Of a stretch of 64,000 nucleotides of DNA, positions 27,220 to 39,879 are shown in pieces. Origin of the DNA: Thinopyrum elongatum (taxonomy: Eukaryota > Streptophyta > Magnoliopsida > Poales > Poaceae). The position numbers and the translations under genes are program-made. Under the pieces are notes generated by a model. The model searched no databases and was not told the origin of the DNA. It was given only the letters and a program-made list of their open reading frames with translations. Each line of letters begins with the position of its first letter. Position 1 is the stretch's first letter. The DNA lies in the NCBI GenBank assembly GCA_011799875.1, contig CM022298.1, positions 54,465,792 through 54,529,791 on the forward strand, written 5' to 3'.

Positions 27220-28060
27220 CTTGAACCGGTTTTTTTCTTTTTCTGTTTCTTTTTTCTTTCTCTTTTTTTTCTTCTTTCTTTGTTTTTCTGTTTCTTTATT
27301 TCATTTTCAATTCCTTTTTCTTCTCTTTCTATTTCCTTTTTGTTCTTCAGATTTTTCAAATTCCTTTCTGTTTCTTTTTTCTTTTCTTCTTTTTTTGTTT
27401 TTTCTGTTTGTTTTCTTTCTTTCGTTTCTTATTTCTTTTTATTTTTCTTTTCTCTTTTTTTTCAAAATATTCAAATTTTGTTTGCCTTTCCATAAAATGT
27501 TCAGTTTTTCAAAAATTGTTCTCAAAATTCAAAAATTGTTCTCGTTACACAAAAAAGTTCAAAACTTTCGAAATTAATATAATGTACCAGGCTTCAATTT
27601 TTTTGTTCACGTTTTCAAAAAATGTTCGCGCTTCCAAATTTGTTCGGGATTTTTCAAATTTGTTCTTGATTTCAAAATTTGTTCTCAATATTCAAAAAAT
27701 GTTCGTGCTTTAAGAAATTGTTCACGCTTCCAAATTTGTTCTACGTTTCAAAATTTGTTCTCAAGATTCAAAAAAAGATGTTCATGCTTTTAAAAAAATT
27801 CCGCGCTTCCAAATTTGTTCTCCATTTCAAAATTTGTTCTCAAGATTAAAAAATGTTCATGTTCAAATTTTGTTCTCGATTTCAAAATTTTGTTCTCTAA
27901 ATTAAAAAAACGTTCGGGATTTTTAAAAAGTGTTCATTTTATCAAAACTTTGTTCAAGCTTTTAATTTTTCTTCTAAAATTTGGAAAGTGTTCGCTTTTT
28001 AAAAAACACTTTTCAAAATAATTTTCGCGTTAGGAATTTGAGAAAATGTTCAGATCTACA
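27220..28060. repeat. Low-complexity filler inside the Mutator-like element
   Basis: 27220-27480 is an almost pure pyrimidine tract (TTTC/TTTTC). 27481-28060 is a degenerate tandem of units like TTCAAAATTTGTTCTC and TTCGCGCTTCCAAATTTG. The open frames here are compositional (Phe/Leu/Ser only) and are not genes. Confidence 0.8.
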
Positions 28061-28105
28061 TTACATTTAGCTTCGCGCGCCATGGCAAACCAAGAAAGCT
28101 TGTCT

Positions 28106-28160
28106 ATCGCGGTGGCTAGGCTCGTGCGTACAAAGATGGTGGTCCCTGGTTCGATCCCTC
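28106..28160 (+). other. tRNA-like A-box/B-box pair inside the Mutator-like element
   Basis: TGGCTAGGCTCG resembles a pol III A box and GGTTCGATCCC matches the B box consensus GGTTCGANTCC closely, about 35 bp apart. A second B box, GGTTCGAATCC, lies at 28882-28892. There is no tRNA cloverleaf. Could be a SINE relic or chance. Confidence 0.3.
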
Positions 28161-28289
28161 CGTCGAGCGGAGTTTTTTGCGATTTTTTCACTGCATTGCG
28201 CTAATGGGCCGGCCCAGCTGGAGACGCGCCTGTGCGTCCGCTCGACAATTCGCCGCAGCGAGCGGCGCATAGGAGCTCTCCTAAAAAAA

Positions 28290-28999
28290 TTGAGTTGGCG
28301 CTTCAGGCGCCAGCTAATAGACCTAGCCCTCACGGCCGCCAAATCATGGGCTGGCCCAAGTGGCGAGCGCTCGACTCGCCCCGCCTGGTCTCTCGCTCGC
28401 TCGAGGGTTGTTTGTACGGTCATTGTTGACCAGTTGACTTAAAAAAAGTCACAAACAATCGAGATTTCAAAAAAGATCATGGATTTTGAAAAAGTTCATA
28501 CAATTTTTCAAAACTTCAACGAGTTTGAAAAAAAGTTCACAATTTTTTTAAAAAGTTCATTGAATTTGAAATAAATATCATCAAATTTGAAAAAAGTTCA
28601 TCGAATCTGAAAAAATGTTCATCATTTTTTTTAAGAAAGTTCATTGATTTTAAAAAATATGAAATTCTTTAAAAAAAATCACGCATTTAAAAAACAAAAA
28701 AAGGAAAGGAAAAAGGAACAACTGAATAAAATCGTCTGTAAAATAAACCGGGAACGGGGAAAAACCGGTTTGGGAAGCTCGGGATTTCGCGAGCGTGAAG
28801 AAACAAAATAAAATGCAGAAGGGAAATATCTTTGCGCACTTGAGGCGCGATGGCCTGGTGGTTTGAGGGGAGAAGGGGCGGAGGTTCGAATCCTAGTTCT
28901 CACACCTTTTTAACGTTTTAGAAAACAAGAAAAAATATATAATGGGCCAGCCCAGCTTGGACTGCTTTAGGTGCCTGTTTGCAAATTGTACTGTAACGG
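28290..28999. repeat. Second Mutator-like or related repeat segment
   Basis: Similar architecture to 27079-28280: GGGCTGGCCCA near the left (about 28350) and GGGCCAGCCCA near the right (about 28945) as an inverted pair, a B-box-like GGTTCGAATCC, and filler of AAAAAGTTCATCGAATTTG units (28450-28680). Weak outer similarity (CAGGCGCC / CAGGCACC). Ends not defined. Confidence 0.4.
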
Positions 29000-30114
29000 G
29001 TGCTTAGGATTCGCCTCTCCACTCACAAACAAAGCCATCTCGTAGGTCAAATATGAAGCCATCACCATTATGGGGAACGGTTTGGTCTATGAGTGTAATT
29101 GGCCCCCACTGGTAAGCATCTCAATTGACGAATGCTTAACCATGACTCGTCAGGTTTCGCTCCAGCTCACCAGGAAGGAAAATCCACCAGTGACACGCAG
29201 ATAAACCTTGTCCACTAGTGGTTACTATGCCTATATAATAGTGTGGCACTCACAAAGCTGGCATGTATTTGCGCACCTACACAGACTAGATGTGGGTGAT
29301 GTTGTCGCCTTTGCGACCTGCTGCGACATTCCTAGATAGTATCCTATCTCTCCGAAGCCCGTTGCTTGGTCCCTTGATCAATAACTCCTTCCTCCCCTAA
29401 TATTTGTACCCCCCCTTCTCTCCCCAGAACATCGATACATATCTCCCCCACATGTACGGAATTCTCCTCCCACAAAGGCTATCATTACTCCTCTCCTCCC
29501 TATAGGCATGCTGAGTCTTGCTGATTGGTACTTCATTTTTGACATGTTTTTGTGGAGAATGGGAGAAACAACAGCTAAATTTTGTTTTTATTTGAACTAA
29601 TTAGATTCTTGTCCTAGGGATTGTTGGATCGAGGTTGGATATATGAGGAAAGGATAACATTACGTTTCGTTGATGCTTTGAATGGGTATCCTCATGTCGC
29701 TAGGGAAGATATTATGAGAAAGGTTAGCATGATGTTGTCATTTTGTGTCACATATGTGGTTACATGCTAATGTTCAAGTTGAGGGAGGTGTTACAGCTAC
29801 ACTTGCTAACTAAGAGTTTCATGTAAGTTTATACACCTTAGACATCTCATAGTGAGTAGGCACTAATTGTTCTGAGCCAAGTGTTATAACATGTGGCCAG
29901 ACATGAACGGACCAAAGAAGATGAAGGAAATTCAGAGTACAGAGATGAGATTATGCGAGACATCAGGAGCAATCTAGCCACATTGCTCATGTTTAGGTTC
30001 TTCACAGGCCTCATTTATGAACTTCTATGTGAGGGTTTGGCCTACCGTGTGAGGTTATAACCTAGCTGGTAGTTGTGACAGGAAGGTGAATCTCTAAGTT
30101 CGTTGTTGGCTATA
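29000..30114 (+). other. Possible host transcription unit, cut by the Sirevirus LTR
   Basis: Contains a TATA-like CTATATAATA at 29231-29240. An exon-like stretch at 29618-29722 is 35 codons in frame 0, preceded by CTTGTCCTAG and followed by GTTAGC, and begins GLLDRGWIYEERITLRF. An open frame of 56 codons at 29890-30060 includes RDEIMRDIRSNLATLLMF but has no ATG. I do not recognise a family. It could be a gene fragment or a captured exon. The unit ends where the Copia LTR begins. Confidence 0.25.
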
Positions 30115-31603
30115 TGAAAGTGCGTTATATCGACTAGAGGGGGGGTGAATAGACGATTTTTACAAATTCGTCATTGAGGAATTTCACGGTGAGGAAATTC
30201 CTAAGTAACGAACTACTTAGCAGCGGAATAAGTACTCAGATGCAAACATGACATGGCATAAGAACAGTCATCATGATGAAATAAAATAGGCACAGAGTAC
30301 AGGTAGCGTGAAACACAGGATAAGCAGGCTAAAGACTAAGTGACTGAAGAAATAGGATTGAGGAAATTGAGAAAGTCTTCAGTCAAAGTCTTCACACAGT
30401 AACGATCAAGTAAATCAACACATGAATGAGAAAATGAAAGGGTTGAGGAAATAGAACCAGTAGCTCGGTGAAGACGATGATTTGGTAGATCAGTTCCAAC
30501 TGTTGTGACAGTTGTACGTCTGGTTGGAGAGGCTAGATATTTAAACCTGAGGACACACAGTCCTCACCGTATTCTCCTTGTGCTAAGGTCACACAGACCT
30601 CGCCCAATCACTCATGGTAAGTCTTCAGGTGACTTCCAAATCTTCACAGACTCGGTCACTCGGCGATCCACAATTTCCTCTTGGATGCTCTAGACCATGA
30701 CGCCTAACCGTCTGGAGGATGCACAGTCCTCAAAGGTAACAAGCGTCGGTTCCACACAGGAACCATTTCTTCAGTGATGCTCAATCACTTTGGGTTTGTA
30801 GGTGTTTGGGTTTTTGGGTTTTTCCTCACTTGATGATTTTCGCTCAAAGTCCTCGGAAGATGGGATGCTCTAAATGACAAGTGTCAATCTATCTCTCGGA
30901 GCAGCCAACCAGCTAGTGGTTGTAGGGGGCGGCTATTTATAGCCTAGGGAGCAGCCCGACATGATAAGACATAAATGCCCTTCAATGATATGACCGTTAG
31001 CTGGGTAGGATATTTGGACAGCTGGCGCGTAGCACAGCAACGGTCGGAAATTTGTGTATCAAATTCCTCAGGGCTATCATGTTCTTCACTTGTAGGCAAT
31101 CCGCACTGGCGAATTCCTAACTCCTTCGTCAGAAAAAATTCCTCAGAGAACAGAAGAACTTCGTCTCTGTCACTGAAGAAATTGACTGAACTGTATGAGA
31201 TTTCCAATGGCTTCACTCGAAAGGATTGGGTAGGTGTAGGATTTTGAGATGAGCATCACTTGAAAACTTTTCCTTAGTTTTACCTCGACCCCCTTTAACA
31301 GTACGGTGTTTCCTATGACTCAAGAAGAAGAAAATGAAACTACGAAAACAAAAGTCTTCACGCTTCATAATCCTCGCATGAATATCAAGTCTTCTGGGTC
31401 ACACCAATTTCTTCACTTTCAAAGTCTTCAAGAAAACCAAAGTCTTCAGTTGAAGACATTCATTTTTAGGGGTCGACTTTCATCGTAAATATCAAACTCC
31501 TCATAGACTTATAGAACCTGTGTACACTCACAAACGCATTAGTCCCTTAACCTATAAGTCTTCAATACACCAAAATCACTAAGGGGCACTAGATGCACTT
31601 ACA
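30115..31603 (-). repeat. 3' LTR of the Sirevirus-type Copia element
   Basis: 1489 bp. In element orientation it starts TGTAAGTGCATCTAGTG directly after the polypurine tract and ends CGATATAACGCACTTTCA. TATA box GGCTATAAATAGCC is the complement of 30931-30944. The LTR is rich in GAAGACTT/GAGGAA-type motifs. Confidence 0.85.
30933..30942 (-). promoter_or_regulatory. TATA box in the Sirevirus-type LTR
   Basis: CTATAAATAG on the minus strand inside a symmetrical GGCTATAAATAGCC, about 660 bp from the LTR 5' end, placing the transcript start mid-LTR. Confidence 0.6.
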
Positions 31604-32113
31604 ATCTCCCCCTTTTTGGTGATTGATGACAATATAGGTTAAGTTTTCAACGGGGATAAACATATGAAGTGTAAATACTGATAATGAGGAATTTTTTTAC
31701 AAGATATAGAAGAACTCCCCCTGAAGATGTACATATTGAGGATTTTGCTTTGGATTGCAAATGCACATTGTAGAGTAATATCATGCAGATCTCCCCCTAT
31801 ATCTTGTAATTCATACACGCATTTAACATATGATGTGAAGAATTTGAAATGCATGATGAAATATGGTGACTGATGTAATTCAGCATGCGTGTGAGGAAAT
31901 AGCATGCAGAAAAACAGAGCAAAAGTATCAGACCACCATAGGACTTAAGTTTACAACTCGATCCAACAAATACTTCAGAAGAACGAGAGTTGTAACTTAG
32001 CAAAAAAATGCCCATATATAGAGACCCGCTTGAAGACTAACTCAAATTGCTCCCCCTTTGTCATCGAATGACCAAAAGGGACAAAAAATGAGGACTAACG
32101 CCCCTGAAGAATA
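31604..32113 (-). other. Multiple polypurine tracts upstream of the Sirevirus-type 3' LTR
   Basis: AGGGGGAG on the minus strand occurs four times: complements of 31607-31614 (abutting the LTR), 31715-31722, 31791-31798 and 32050-32057. Multiplied polypurine tracts with this core are a described hallmark of Sireviruses. No ORF lies here. Confidence 0.75.
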
Positions 32114-34319
32114 TCATGATGTCGATGGAGGAGCGCCAGCGTTGTTGGGGTCGTCAGTTGGAGTAGGGCCTGCCGCGGTGTCGTTTAAGTCTTCAGCTTC
32201 ATCCGTCTCACGCGATGAAGAATATGAACTGGCAACAAGCTGAGGAACTTTGACCTTCTTGAACTTCTTCGAAGGTGGCTGAGACCAGTCAAAGTCCTGT
32301 TGGAAGCCCATCTCCTTGAGTTCTTCAGCACTATGAAGATTAGACAGAATCGCCCAAGTGCGGTCAAAGACTTCATGCAAGTAGTAGTGATTCTTCTTCA
32401 CAGTATTTTGAGTGACTGTCATGTTCTGAAGAATTGCACCAAACTGACGCTTGACCCACTTGTGATTTCGATCAACTTTCTGATGAAGACTAACTAAAAG
32501 TTCACGATCAGTCATCACACGCGGAGCTGTGGCTTGAGGATTATGTTCTGAAGCTTTGGCGGCAGAATCTTGTGTTGCAGAGTCATCATTGGTGGAATAT
32601 GAAGTAGCTTTGCGAAACTGTCCATCCAATGGACGAGTGCCTTCATCAATAACTGCAGCCTTGCCCTTCTCATCAGCTGAGGAAATAGTCCATTTGAGGA
32701 CTTCAATAGGGGGCAAAAAGCTGAGATGATTTTGAAAGTCAGCCTTATAATGAATTGAAGACCTTGATCTGATGAACTTCATGATCCAGGGAGCATAAGG
32801 CTTCAACTCAAAAGGTGACAGAGCTGCATTGGCCAAAGTCCTCATGAAGAAATCGTGGTAGTTGATAGGAATACCATGAATGATATTGAACAGCAGATTC
32901 TTGATTGGACTGAGGGTTTTGGTCAAAATGCGATAAACTGTCCTTGGCACATAGAGCAATTCCTTGATGAGGAATTTGGTCCTTGGAGCTTGGCCTGGCT
33001 TCAAAGGCTTCATCAACACTTGCATCAGATGATCGGATAGTTCAGGTTCAACATAGAGAAGCCTAGCACCTTCAGTGCGAGGACTGACTGGGACGGCATG
33101 AAGCAATTCAGAGGCCGGTGCTTTGAAATGAGTATTTTCAGTCATCCAGTTCAATACCCATGAATTGACAATAGTGAGGAATAGAAGTTCATCTGGCTAG
33201 CAGTCCAGAAGCGCTTGCGACGAAGTCGAGCAGAGTCAAAGGGATTGTAGTCAGTGAAGAATATGTGCTCATTGAAGAAATCTTCAGCATTGAACTTCTG
33301 CTTCTTAGAGTGAGGGTTCTGGGGCTTGGGCTGAAGATTTATAGTTGAAGTCTTCACAGCCTCTTGAGGTATCGCCACTGGAGCCACAGGCTGAGGAATT
33401 TCAGTAGCTATATCAGTAGCAGCCTTGGCCTCCATTTCTTCAGCACTAGCGGCTGGAACTTCTTCAGGAATAGATTGAAGTGAAGATTGAGGTCCATCAG
33501 AGCCCGTATGAATTTCTTTAGTTGGCACAGGGGACTGAGGAACATGATGTAGTGGTGTTATCAGAGGTGAATTGGGGTGATGACTTTCCCAAAAGTCATC
33601 ATTCAGAATAGGAGTTGTAGACCCAATATCCACATCCTCATCTTTATCATCAAATTCCTCAACGCCTGCCTCTTAAGCTGTGAACTGAGGCATGGGCGAT
33701 GATACCAACGGAGTTGAAGTGATATTGTCCACTTCAATGTCTTCATCCAACTGCTCTGTCAAAGCAGCAGAAGGATCTTCTTCATCAGATTCACGTCGAA
33801 TTGCATATTCCTCACCAAAAGGAATAATCTCCTTTGATGGCATGCTTGATATTTGAACAGCATCAATTGGGTTTTCAGTTGAGCTTGTCAAAGTCTTTAC
33901 TTTCTTGGGAGCTGAAGACTCTGAGGAGCTTCTGATGCAGAAGGAAGGACATTTTTCATCTATGATGACTTTGCAGGAGGAGCAGATGAAATTGGTTGAA
34001 TTTCTTCAGGCACAACTGATGCAGTTGCCCTGGCTTGTTCAGATTCCTCAGGCGCAGTAGCAGATGTATCAACTGGCCTAGTTTGCTCTTCAGGCGCAAC
34101 ATTGGTGGTTGCCCTGGCATTTTCTTCAGAGATTGGAATTTCTTCATCAGCCCTGGTGCTTTCATTTTCTTCAACAGGCTGAGCAGATGTGTCAGTCTGA
34201 GGAAATTTGGATTGCGATGAAGCTGCAACATTTGGAGTGAATCCCTTTGCCATTCTGATGAATCTGACTTTGGCACCAAGCCAATCTGCACGGTATGCGT
34301 GAAATTCATCACTGAGTGT
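32114..34319 (-). pseudogene. Envelope-like ORF of the Sirevirus-type element, C-terminal part (broken)
   Basis: Continues the frame interrupted at 42797 by element C. Segments read Glu/Ala/Pro-rich acidic repeats (34253-33960, EESEQARATASVVPEE type), then 33891-33673, then 33633-33151, and finally a 346-codon stretch, 33154-32114, with a predicted helical, coiled-coil-prone middle (TVKKNHYYLHEVFDRTWAIL) and a basic SKKFKKVKVPQL near the end. Breaks: a stop near 33960, a frame change near 33915, a stop at 33673 and a frame change near 33155-33170. I see no clear signal peptide or transmembrane segment, so the envelope label rests on position only. Confidence 0.7.
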
Positions 34320-35306
34320 TGTAGGAGATATGCCCTAGAGGCAATAATAAATGTTATTAATTATCTCCCTGTTCATAATTAGGTTTATGTTCCATGCTAT
34401 AACTGCTATGGTTCTCGGGTCTGCAATAAAACGAGGCTTGGAGGAAGACTCATATGCATGTGTGGGATAATAAACGATAAAATGTATTCCTAGTCAAGCC
34501 TCTATGACTGGCTCAAGTGTTGCACGATGGTTCTGTTTTCCTGATCATGGGCATGTCTATGCCAGCAACTTTGAGGGCACAATGTTATAGGAACATTTGT
34601 GTTGAATCGACCCGATTGATGTTATGCTATGAGATTCATTCGTCACAAGTTAATGGTTAATAACACAGAGATGGTTAACATTTGCATGATTCCTTAGACC
34701 ATGAGAGTATCGAGTTTCTTCATGCTTGCTTCATGAACTTTGGGGTTTATTAAACGTCATCCGTAAATGGGTGGCTATTACGGCGGCTTACGGGTTCATG
34801 GAAAAGTATGTCAAGTAACTTGATAGCTCAAGATTGGGATTTGCTCCTCCGACGATGGAGAGATATCTCTGGGCCCTCTCGGTGTTACTGTATCCATCAT
34901 CGTCTGGCCAGACACTTTGTGATTTGATCACGGGGATGCCGGAACACGGTAACGAGAAAAGAGAACAATACCGGTAACGAGGTAACTAGCATAGTGGACA
35001 AGCTGTCCAAGTGACGGTCCGAGTTCTGTGAGTCCTCCCGAAGGGCTGTCCGCGACACCGTCCGGGGGACTGTCTGACCGCCTCCCGGAGGGCTGTCCGG
35101 GTGGCGGATGAAGGAGTACATCCTCGCGGTCGGGAGGTTGTAAATCTTAGCTGCGGGGATCTGCACCGACGATCGTCATCGACTCTACTTCCGCTGCGCT
35201 ACGAGCCGGTAACGAAAAAGATCAAAACCTTGTATGCAGTCTCAATAGTGGTCCTAGGCTGGTGCGTAGGTCGGAAATTTTTTGTTTTCTGCTGCGTTAC
35301 CCTACA
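34320..35306 (+). repeat. 5' LTR of element C, with internal deletion
   Basis: Matches the 3' LTR up to GTGGACAAG (ending 35001), then jumps to CTGTCCAAGTGACGG. Exactly 1173 bp present in the 3' LTR (41320-42492) are missing, accounting for the full length difference (2160 minus 987). The lost part holds the U3 hairpins, TATA box and transcript start. Confidence 0.9.
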
Positions 35307-35307
35307 G

Positions 35308-35321
35308 TGGCATCATGAGCC
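35308..35321 (+). other. Primer-binding site of element C
   Basis: TGGCATCATGAGCC, one base after the 5' LTR, identical to the site in A and B and similar to the tRNA-Met complement. Confidence 0.6.
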
Positions 35322-38300
35322 GTGCTATGCGTAGATGCAGGTTGCGATCTAGAATACATGGAGATGTATGGGTGTTGCACAATATAATTAGGTAGTAGAT
35401 GAGTTCTATTACTGAAAATTATTTGTGCGGGTAGCAGATGAAATCTGTTACCCGATGTTCTTGTTGCTTCCCTCGAATTTGCGTAGTCCTGATCTTGACA
35501 GCATTGTGGAATCTGACAAAGTTCTGGCAATCCGCGATCCTTTCATGCTGCTCCTGAGTATGCTGATTGACAGATCAACGAAGTGCTAACAGTTCTTTGG
35601 GTTCCAATTTAGTCAAAGAAAGATGGATGTTTCGCAGACGAAAGGGCAATGCAGATATGATCTGCACAGGGGTCATGCGTATGAGGAAGTTCAGTATGGG
35701 GCTCGAGATTTTATTATCTCGTGTTTCATACACCCCGTGAAGTTAATCTAGCGACTTGAATAATCATACTTGATGATGGAAGTTGGTAGCTTCGGTTTGT
35801 TTCGAAACCTTAGAAGCCACGTAAAACAAGTTTTTGCATGAACCGATTAGAGGCGTCTAACTTGGTTTTGTAGGAGGGTTTGCATGTGCATGTGATGTGG
35901 TATAGCAGTGCTCATATTAATTTGATTTGTATGAGATGACTATATGATGTAAATTAATTAACATGACCTGCGTGTCATGATTCGGCATGATGGCTGGAGC
36001 CATATGATTGCACTTTAAATGACCTGCGTGTCAACCTTGTTGTAATGCATTATTTTATTAGCTACAGAGATAGCAATATTATCTGGTGCATCGACAAGGT
36101 GGTGGCAATCTTCGCGAAGGCGAACACCGACGCGAATGCCGAAGACGAAGATATAGAAGACTTCTCCGTCGGAAAGGGCTAGGCCATATCATGCTATTAT
36201 GAATTGCCTGAGATGTTTATCCCTTATGATGCACCCTTTTTGATTGCGCGGTAGTCGCTTTTATTAGGGTGATCTCTCACAAAAATATCAAGTAGTTAGT
36301 GTTCTCCCAAGTGTAGCACCGTCACGGCACCTAACTTTTCGGGGTATCACATGGATGCATGGGTACGAACGATTAGGGAAGTGTGAGGCGGGTGAGTTGA
36401 GACCTCGCAGCGTGATCACTTGGTTGTCTTGACGTTCAGGCATGAAAGTCATGAGCTCGGAACACACGCATCGAAAGATGGACAAGAGTCACATAGAGAT
36501 GTGATTGGCAAGTTGGCCTACCAATTGCAATTCTCGTCACTTGAGATGGATGCATCCTTGGCGTTGAATTGTAATATGGATCTTGAATCACTCACAATCA
36601 ATTTTGAGAGATATTGATTTGAGTGGGAGCGCACTGTAGAATTAAATTCTTTTAATTCTCAGTGTAATTAATTATGAACACTGTCTAAGTGTGGTTTGCA
36701 TAATAGTTGTAGAATAATGGCTCGCATTTTCACCTTCCCTGTTAAAATTGAATAGTTGTTAAATATCTGGTTAAAACTTTATGGTTGGTAACGTAATGTG
36801 AGGATTGTCCTCAAGAGTGCCGAGAAGGACTTTGTCCTATCGCATACTTCGGTATTCTCTCGCTTATGCTATGGATCATGTCACTCTCGTCCTTCGATCC
36901 AAAAGCTGGAATTCCGTTTCAGTCAAGTGCAATTGTTTGCTTCCATGAGACCTGAACTTCGAAAGTTTGGATAGTTATGTGATATTCATGGAATCTGAAA
37001 ATCATTTTCAGAGACAGACAAAGGCTGAAAGATATGAGATATCCAAAGCAGTGTTTGTTTGCAAACTATTAGTAAAGGAGTTTACTATGCATTAGACTGA
37101 TAAGAGAGGGATCCAGAAGAACGCCTGTCATATGATGAAAGGTGAATAAAACAACAACTTAAAGAAAAAGGAAGTGTCCGAAGGGTGTTAGTGAAACTTT
37201 CACGCCTAGGAAGTCCGGGGCTAACGCCACTCTTAAGTTGGGTGCTTCTTCTGGGAGTAGGAGAAATACTGAAAGTTAAACTGTTAGAAGTATAAAGGCA
37301 GAAAGAAAGAAGACTGGAATATCCAGCTCATGTATGAATGTCATACAAGTTTTTGATGTATAGAAGGCTGGTCAAAGATGTAGTTCTTGGGAATTATGGT
37401 GAAACATGTTAATCACTAATTTTTGGGTATTGTGAGACAATCACAAAGATACCCACTCGATTGCATTCTGCTGCAACTCAATGTAAGACTACTATGGCCT
37501 GAAAGACTAGCCAGGAATGAGGTTGAGATACACACATGGAACATAGTAAATGTTACTATACCTTCCATCGGTGTATTACCTATGTATTTACTTTCATAAT
37601 TCATTTTAGAGTTTCACACTCTAGCCCTTTGCATAAGGTATCTTGCAAGAAGGTTGTTCATAAGAGAACTTTTGATGTTCGGTGTTATGAACAACATAAG
37701 GGCCATACTTTCATTATGAATGAGATGTATGTTATGAATATTGATAATAATATATTACCTCTGGATTTACATTCATAATTCATTTTAGAGTTTTACACTC
37801 TAGCCCCTTGCACAATGTTTTTACAAAAGGGTTGTTCATAAAAGAACAATTGTTGTTCAGTATTGTGAATAACATGAAGGGCCATGCTTCCATACAGATG
37901 GGACGTATGTTATGAATATTGATGGTAATATGATACATCCATAAACACTGACGCTAAATGTCGTAAGACTAAAAGAATACCACACAAGTGTGGCACTGCA
38001 TTTGGTCACATTGGAGAAACCCGCATGGAAAATTCCATTATGATGGATTTTGAAGTCGTTTGATTTTGAATCATCTGACACTTGCAAATTTCCTCCGAAA
38101 AGTGAAGTGACTGAAATACCGTTCACAGGCCATAAGGAACGGACAACAAACTTATTGGTGATCATACATTTGATGTGTGTAATCTGATAAATGTTGTTAG
38201 TAGTGGATTTATCTATCTTCAGAAATGACTCAAGTAGATATGTGGATATTTACTTGATGAGACGTAAGTCTGGATCTTTTGAATTCATTCGAAAGGTTTT

Positions 38301-39879
38301 CAAAAATGAAGTAGATGGTTATTGTAACAAGAAAATTATGTTTCTACAATTCGATTGCAGAAAGGAATTTTTGAGTTACAATTTTAGCGAATGTCTGATG
38401 AGTTGTGAAAGTAGTTTCATAACTTGCACCTCCCGGAACACCATTGCATGTGGAAAGTCCGTGAAGATGTAATCGAACCATTTATGACATGGTAAGATCA
38501 AAGATGACATAAATAAATTTGCCATTATCCATTTTATAGAGTGATGCTTTAGAGACTATGGCTTTTACACTGAAAAGAGCTCCATCGGGTCTGTTGAAAT
38601 GACGCCATGGTATGGTACGCCCAACCATGTTATATCTTTTCTTAACATTTGGAATATGGGGCTTGTGTAAAAGGTTACAAACCTATTCCAAATCAGACAA
38701 GTGCTACTTTGTAGGTTATCCCAAGCAATTGGGTATTCCTCCCTCACTATACTGAGGCAAATAGGTTTGCCACAAAGAACGGTATACTTTTTGAAGAAAA
38801 TGGTTCTTTCAAAAAGGTGAGTGGGAGAACAATGCAACTCGACGAGATAACCAGTATCTCTGTCATCAGGTCAAAGGAAAGAGACCTTGGAAGTAATTCT
38901 AGAGTTTCCTACTACGACTGATACGGAAGTCTCTACAATAAAATGTATGGACTTCGGTCGAACTTGCAGCTGAACCATGTAGGCAAGGCTCGTGCAAACC
39001 TCTCAGGTGCACAGACGAGACATTGTTGTTAGACAACAGTATACCTACGATACACAAGGAAGCGTTGATGGGCCCTGACTCCGGAATTGGCTAAATGCCA
39101 ATACAATCCGAGATAGTTTCCATATAAATGTTTCAAGATTAAAATCTTGATACACCTTTCGAGAGAATTAGAGTCTAATGAATTTTATGGAACTTAAAAC
39201 TGATACGGATAAAAATGTTTTATCCATAAAGCTCGACTAGTTGAAATAACGAGTTCAAGGAGTTGACTACGATGAGGTTGTTTCACCGTAGCGTTGCTTA
39301 AAGTCGGTTCGGGTTGAACTAGCAATTAATACATATTTCAGTCATGAGATATGAAACATGGATGACAATAGGATTTCCATATGATGGAAATAAAACCAAG
39401 GGCTTGCATGTGTTACAGTCCAAGGTATTTTGTCAGTCCAGAGGATGCTAGTAAGTATGCAAACTTCAGAGTTCCAGCGATGGACAGAAGAGAGCAAAAT
39501 GGAGTTGGAATCTTCGTGTTTTGATGAAATGGTTAAAAGGGTTTTGACTTCATCAATGGGTAACGAAGATGCTTGTGATTCAAGAAAGTAAGTGGGAGCA
39601 AAATAATATTTCTAGAAACGTTATGTGCTTGACACATTGTTAATTGGAAATAAATTTCTTGACACGAATTAGGACTTCATTTAAAAATAGTTTTTTGATG
39701 AAGTGCTTGGGCTAAATGGCCTTTATATTAGGCATGATGATCTATGGACATAGAGTTACCTAATGGGGCTGAGCAAAGATACATATTGACAAAATGCTAA
39801 AACATTTTAGCATTAAAAACGTCAAGGAGTGATTCTTGCCGAAGTCACATGGAAAGAGTTTTTGCAAGACTCGGTGTCC

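Larger units (their letters stand above)
27079..28280. mobile_element. Non-autonomous Mutator-like element with long terminal inverted repeats
   Basis: 1202 bp flanked by a 9-bp direct repeat CTAAAAAAA (27070-27078 and 28281-28289). The ends align without gaps for at least 55 bp as inverted repeats: left GGAATATCCTAACGG..., right (reversed) GAGAGCTCCTATGCG..., then CGCTC-TTGCGGC-GAATGTCGAGCG-ACGCAC against CGCTC-CTGCGGC-AATTGTCGAGCG-ACGCAC, followed by GGGCCGGCCCA on both sides. A 9-bp duplication with long inverted repeats is typical of Mutator. The interior is low-complexity and holds no transposase. The A-rich duplication is somewhat weak evidence on its own. Confidence 0.75.

Noticed and set aside
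27101..27577. 158-codon Phe/Leu/Ser-rich ORF, apparently membrane-like
   Set aside because: Product of a pyrimidine tract; low-complexity DNA, not a membrane protein.
28106..28160. tRNA gene
   Set aside because: B-box-like sequence only; no acceptor stem or anticodon arm can be formed.
28067..28423. 118-codon minus-strand ORF with Arg-rich ends
   Set aside because: Spans the junction of two repeat elements and their inverted repeats, so it cannot be a single gene.
37857..38165. 102-codon minus-strand ORF in C, also present as 10485-10766 in B
   Set aside because: Antisense to the element, unequal lengths between copies, no family recognised; likely chance openness in a shared repeat.
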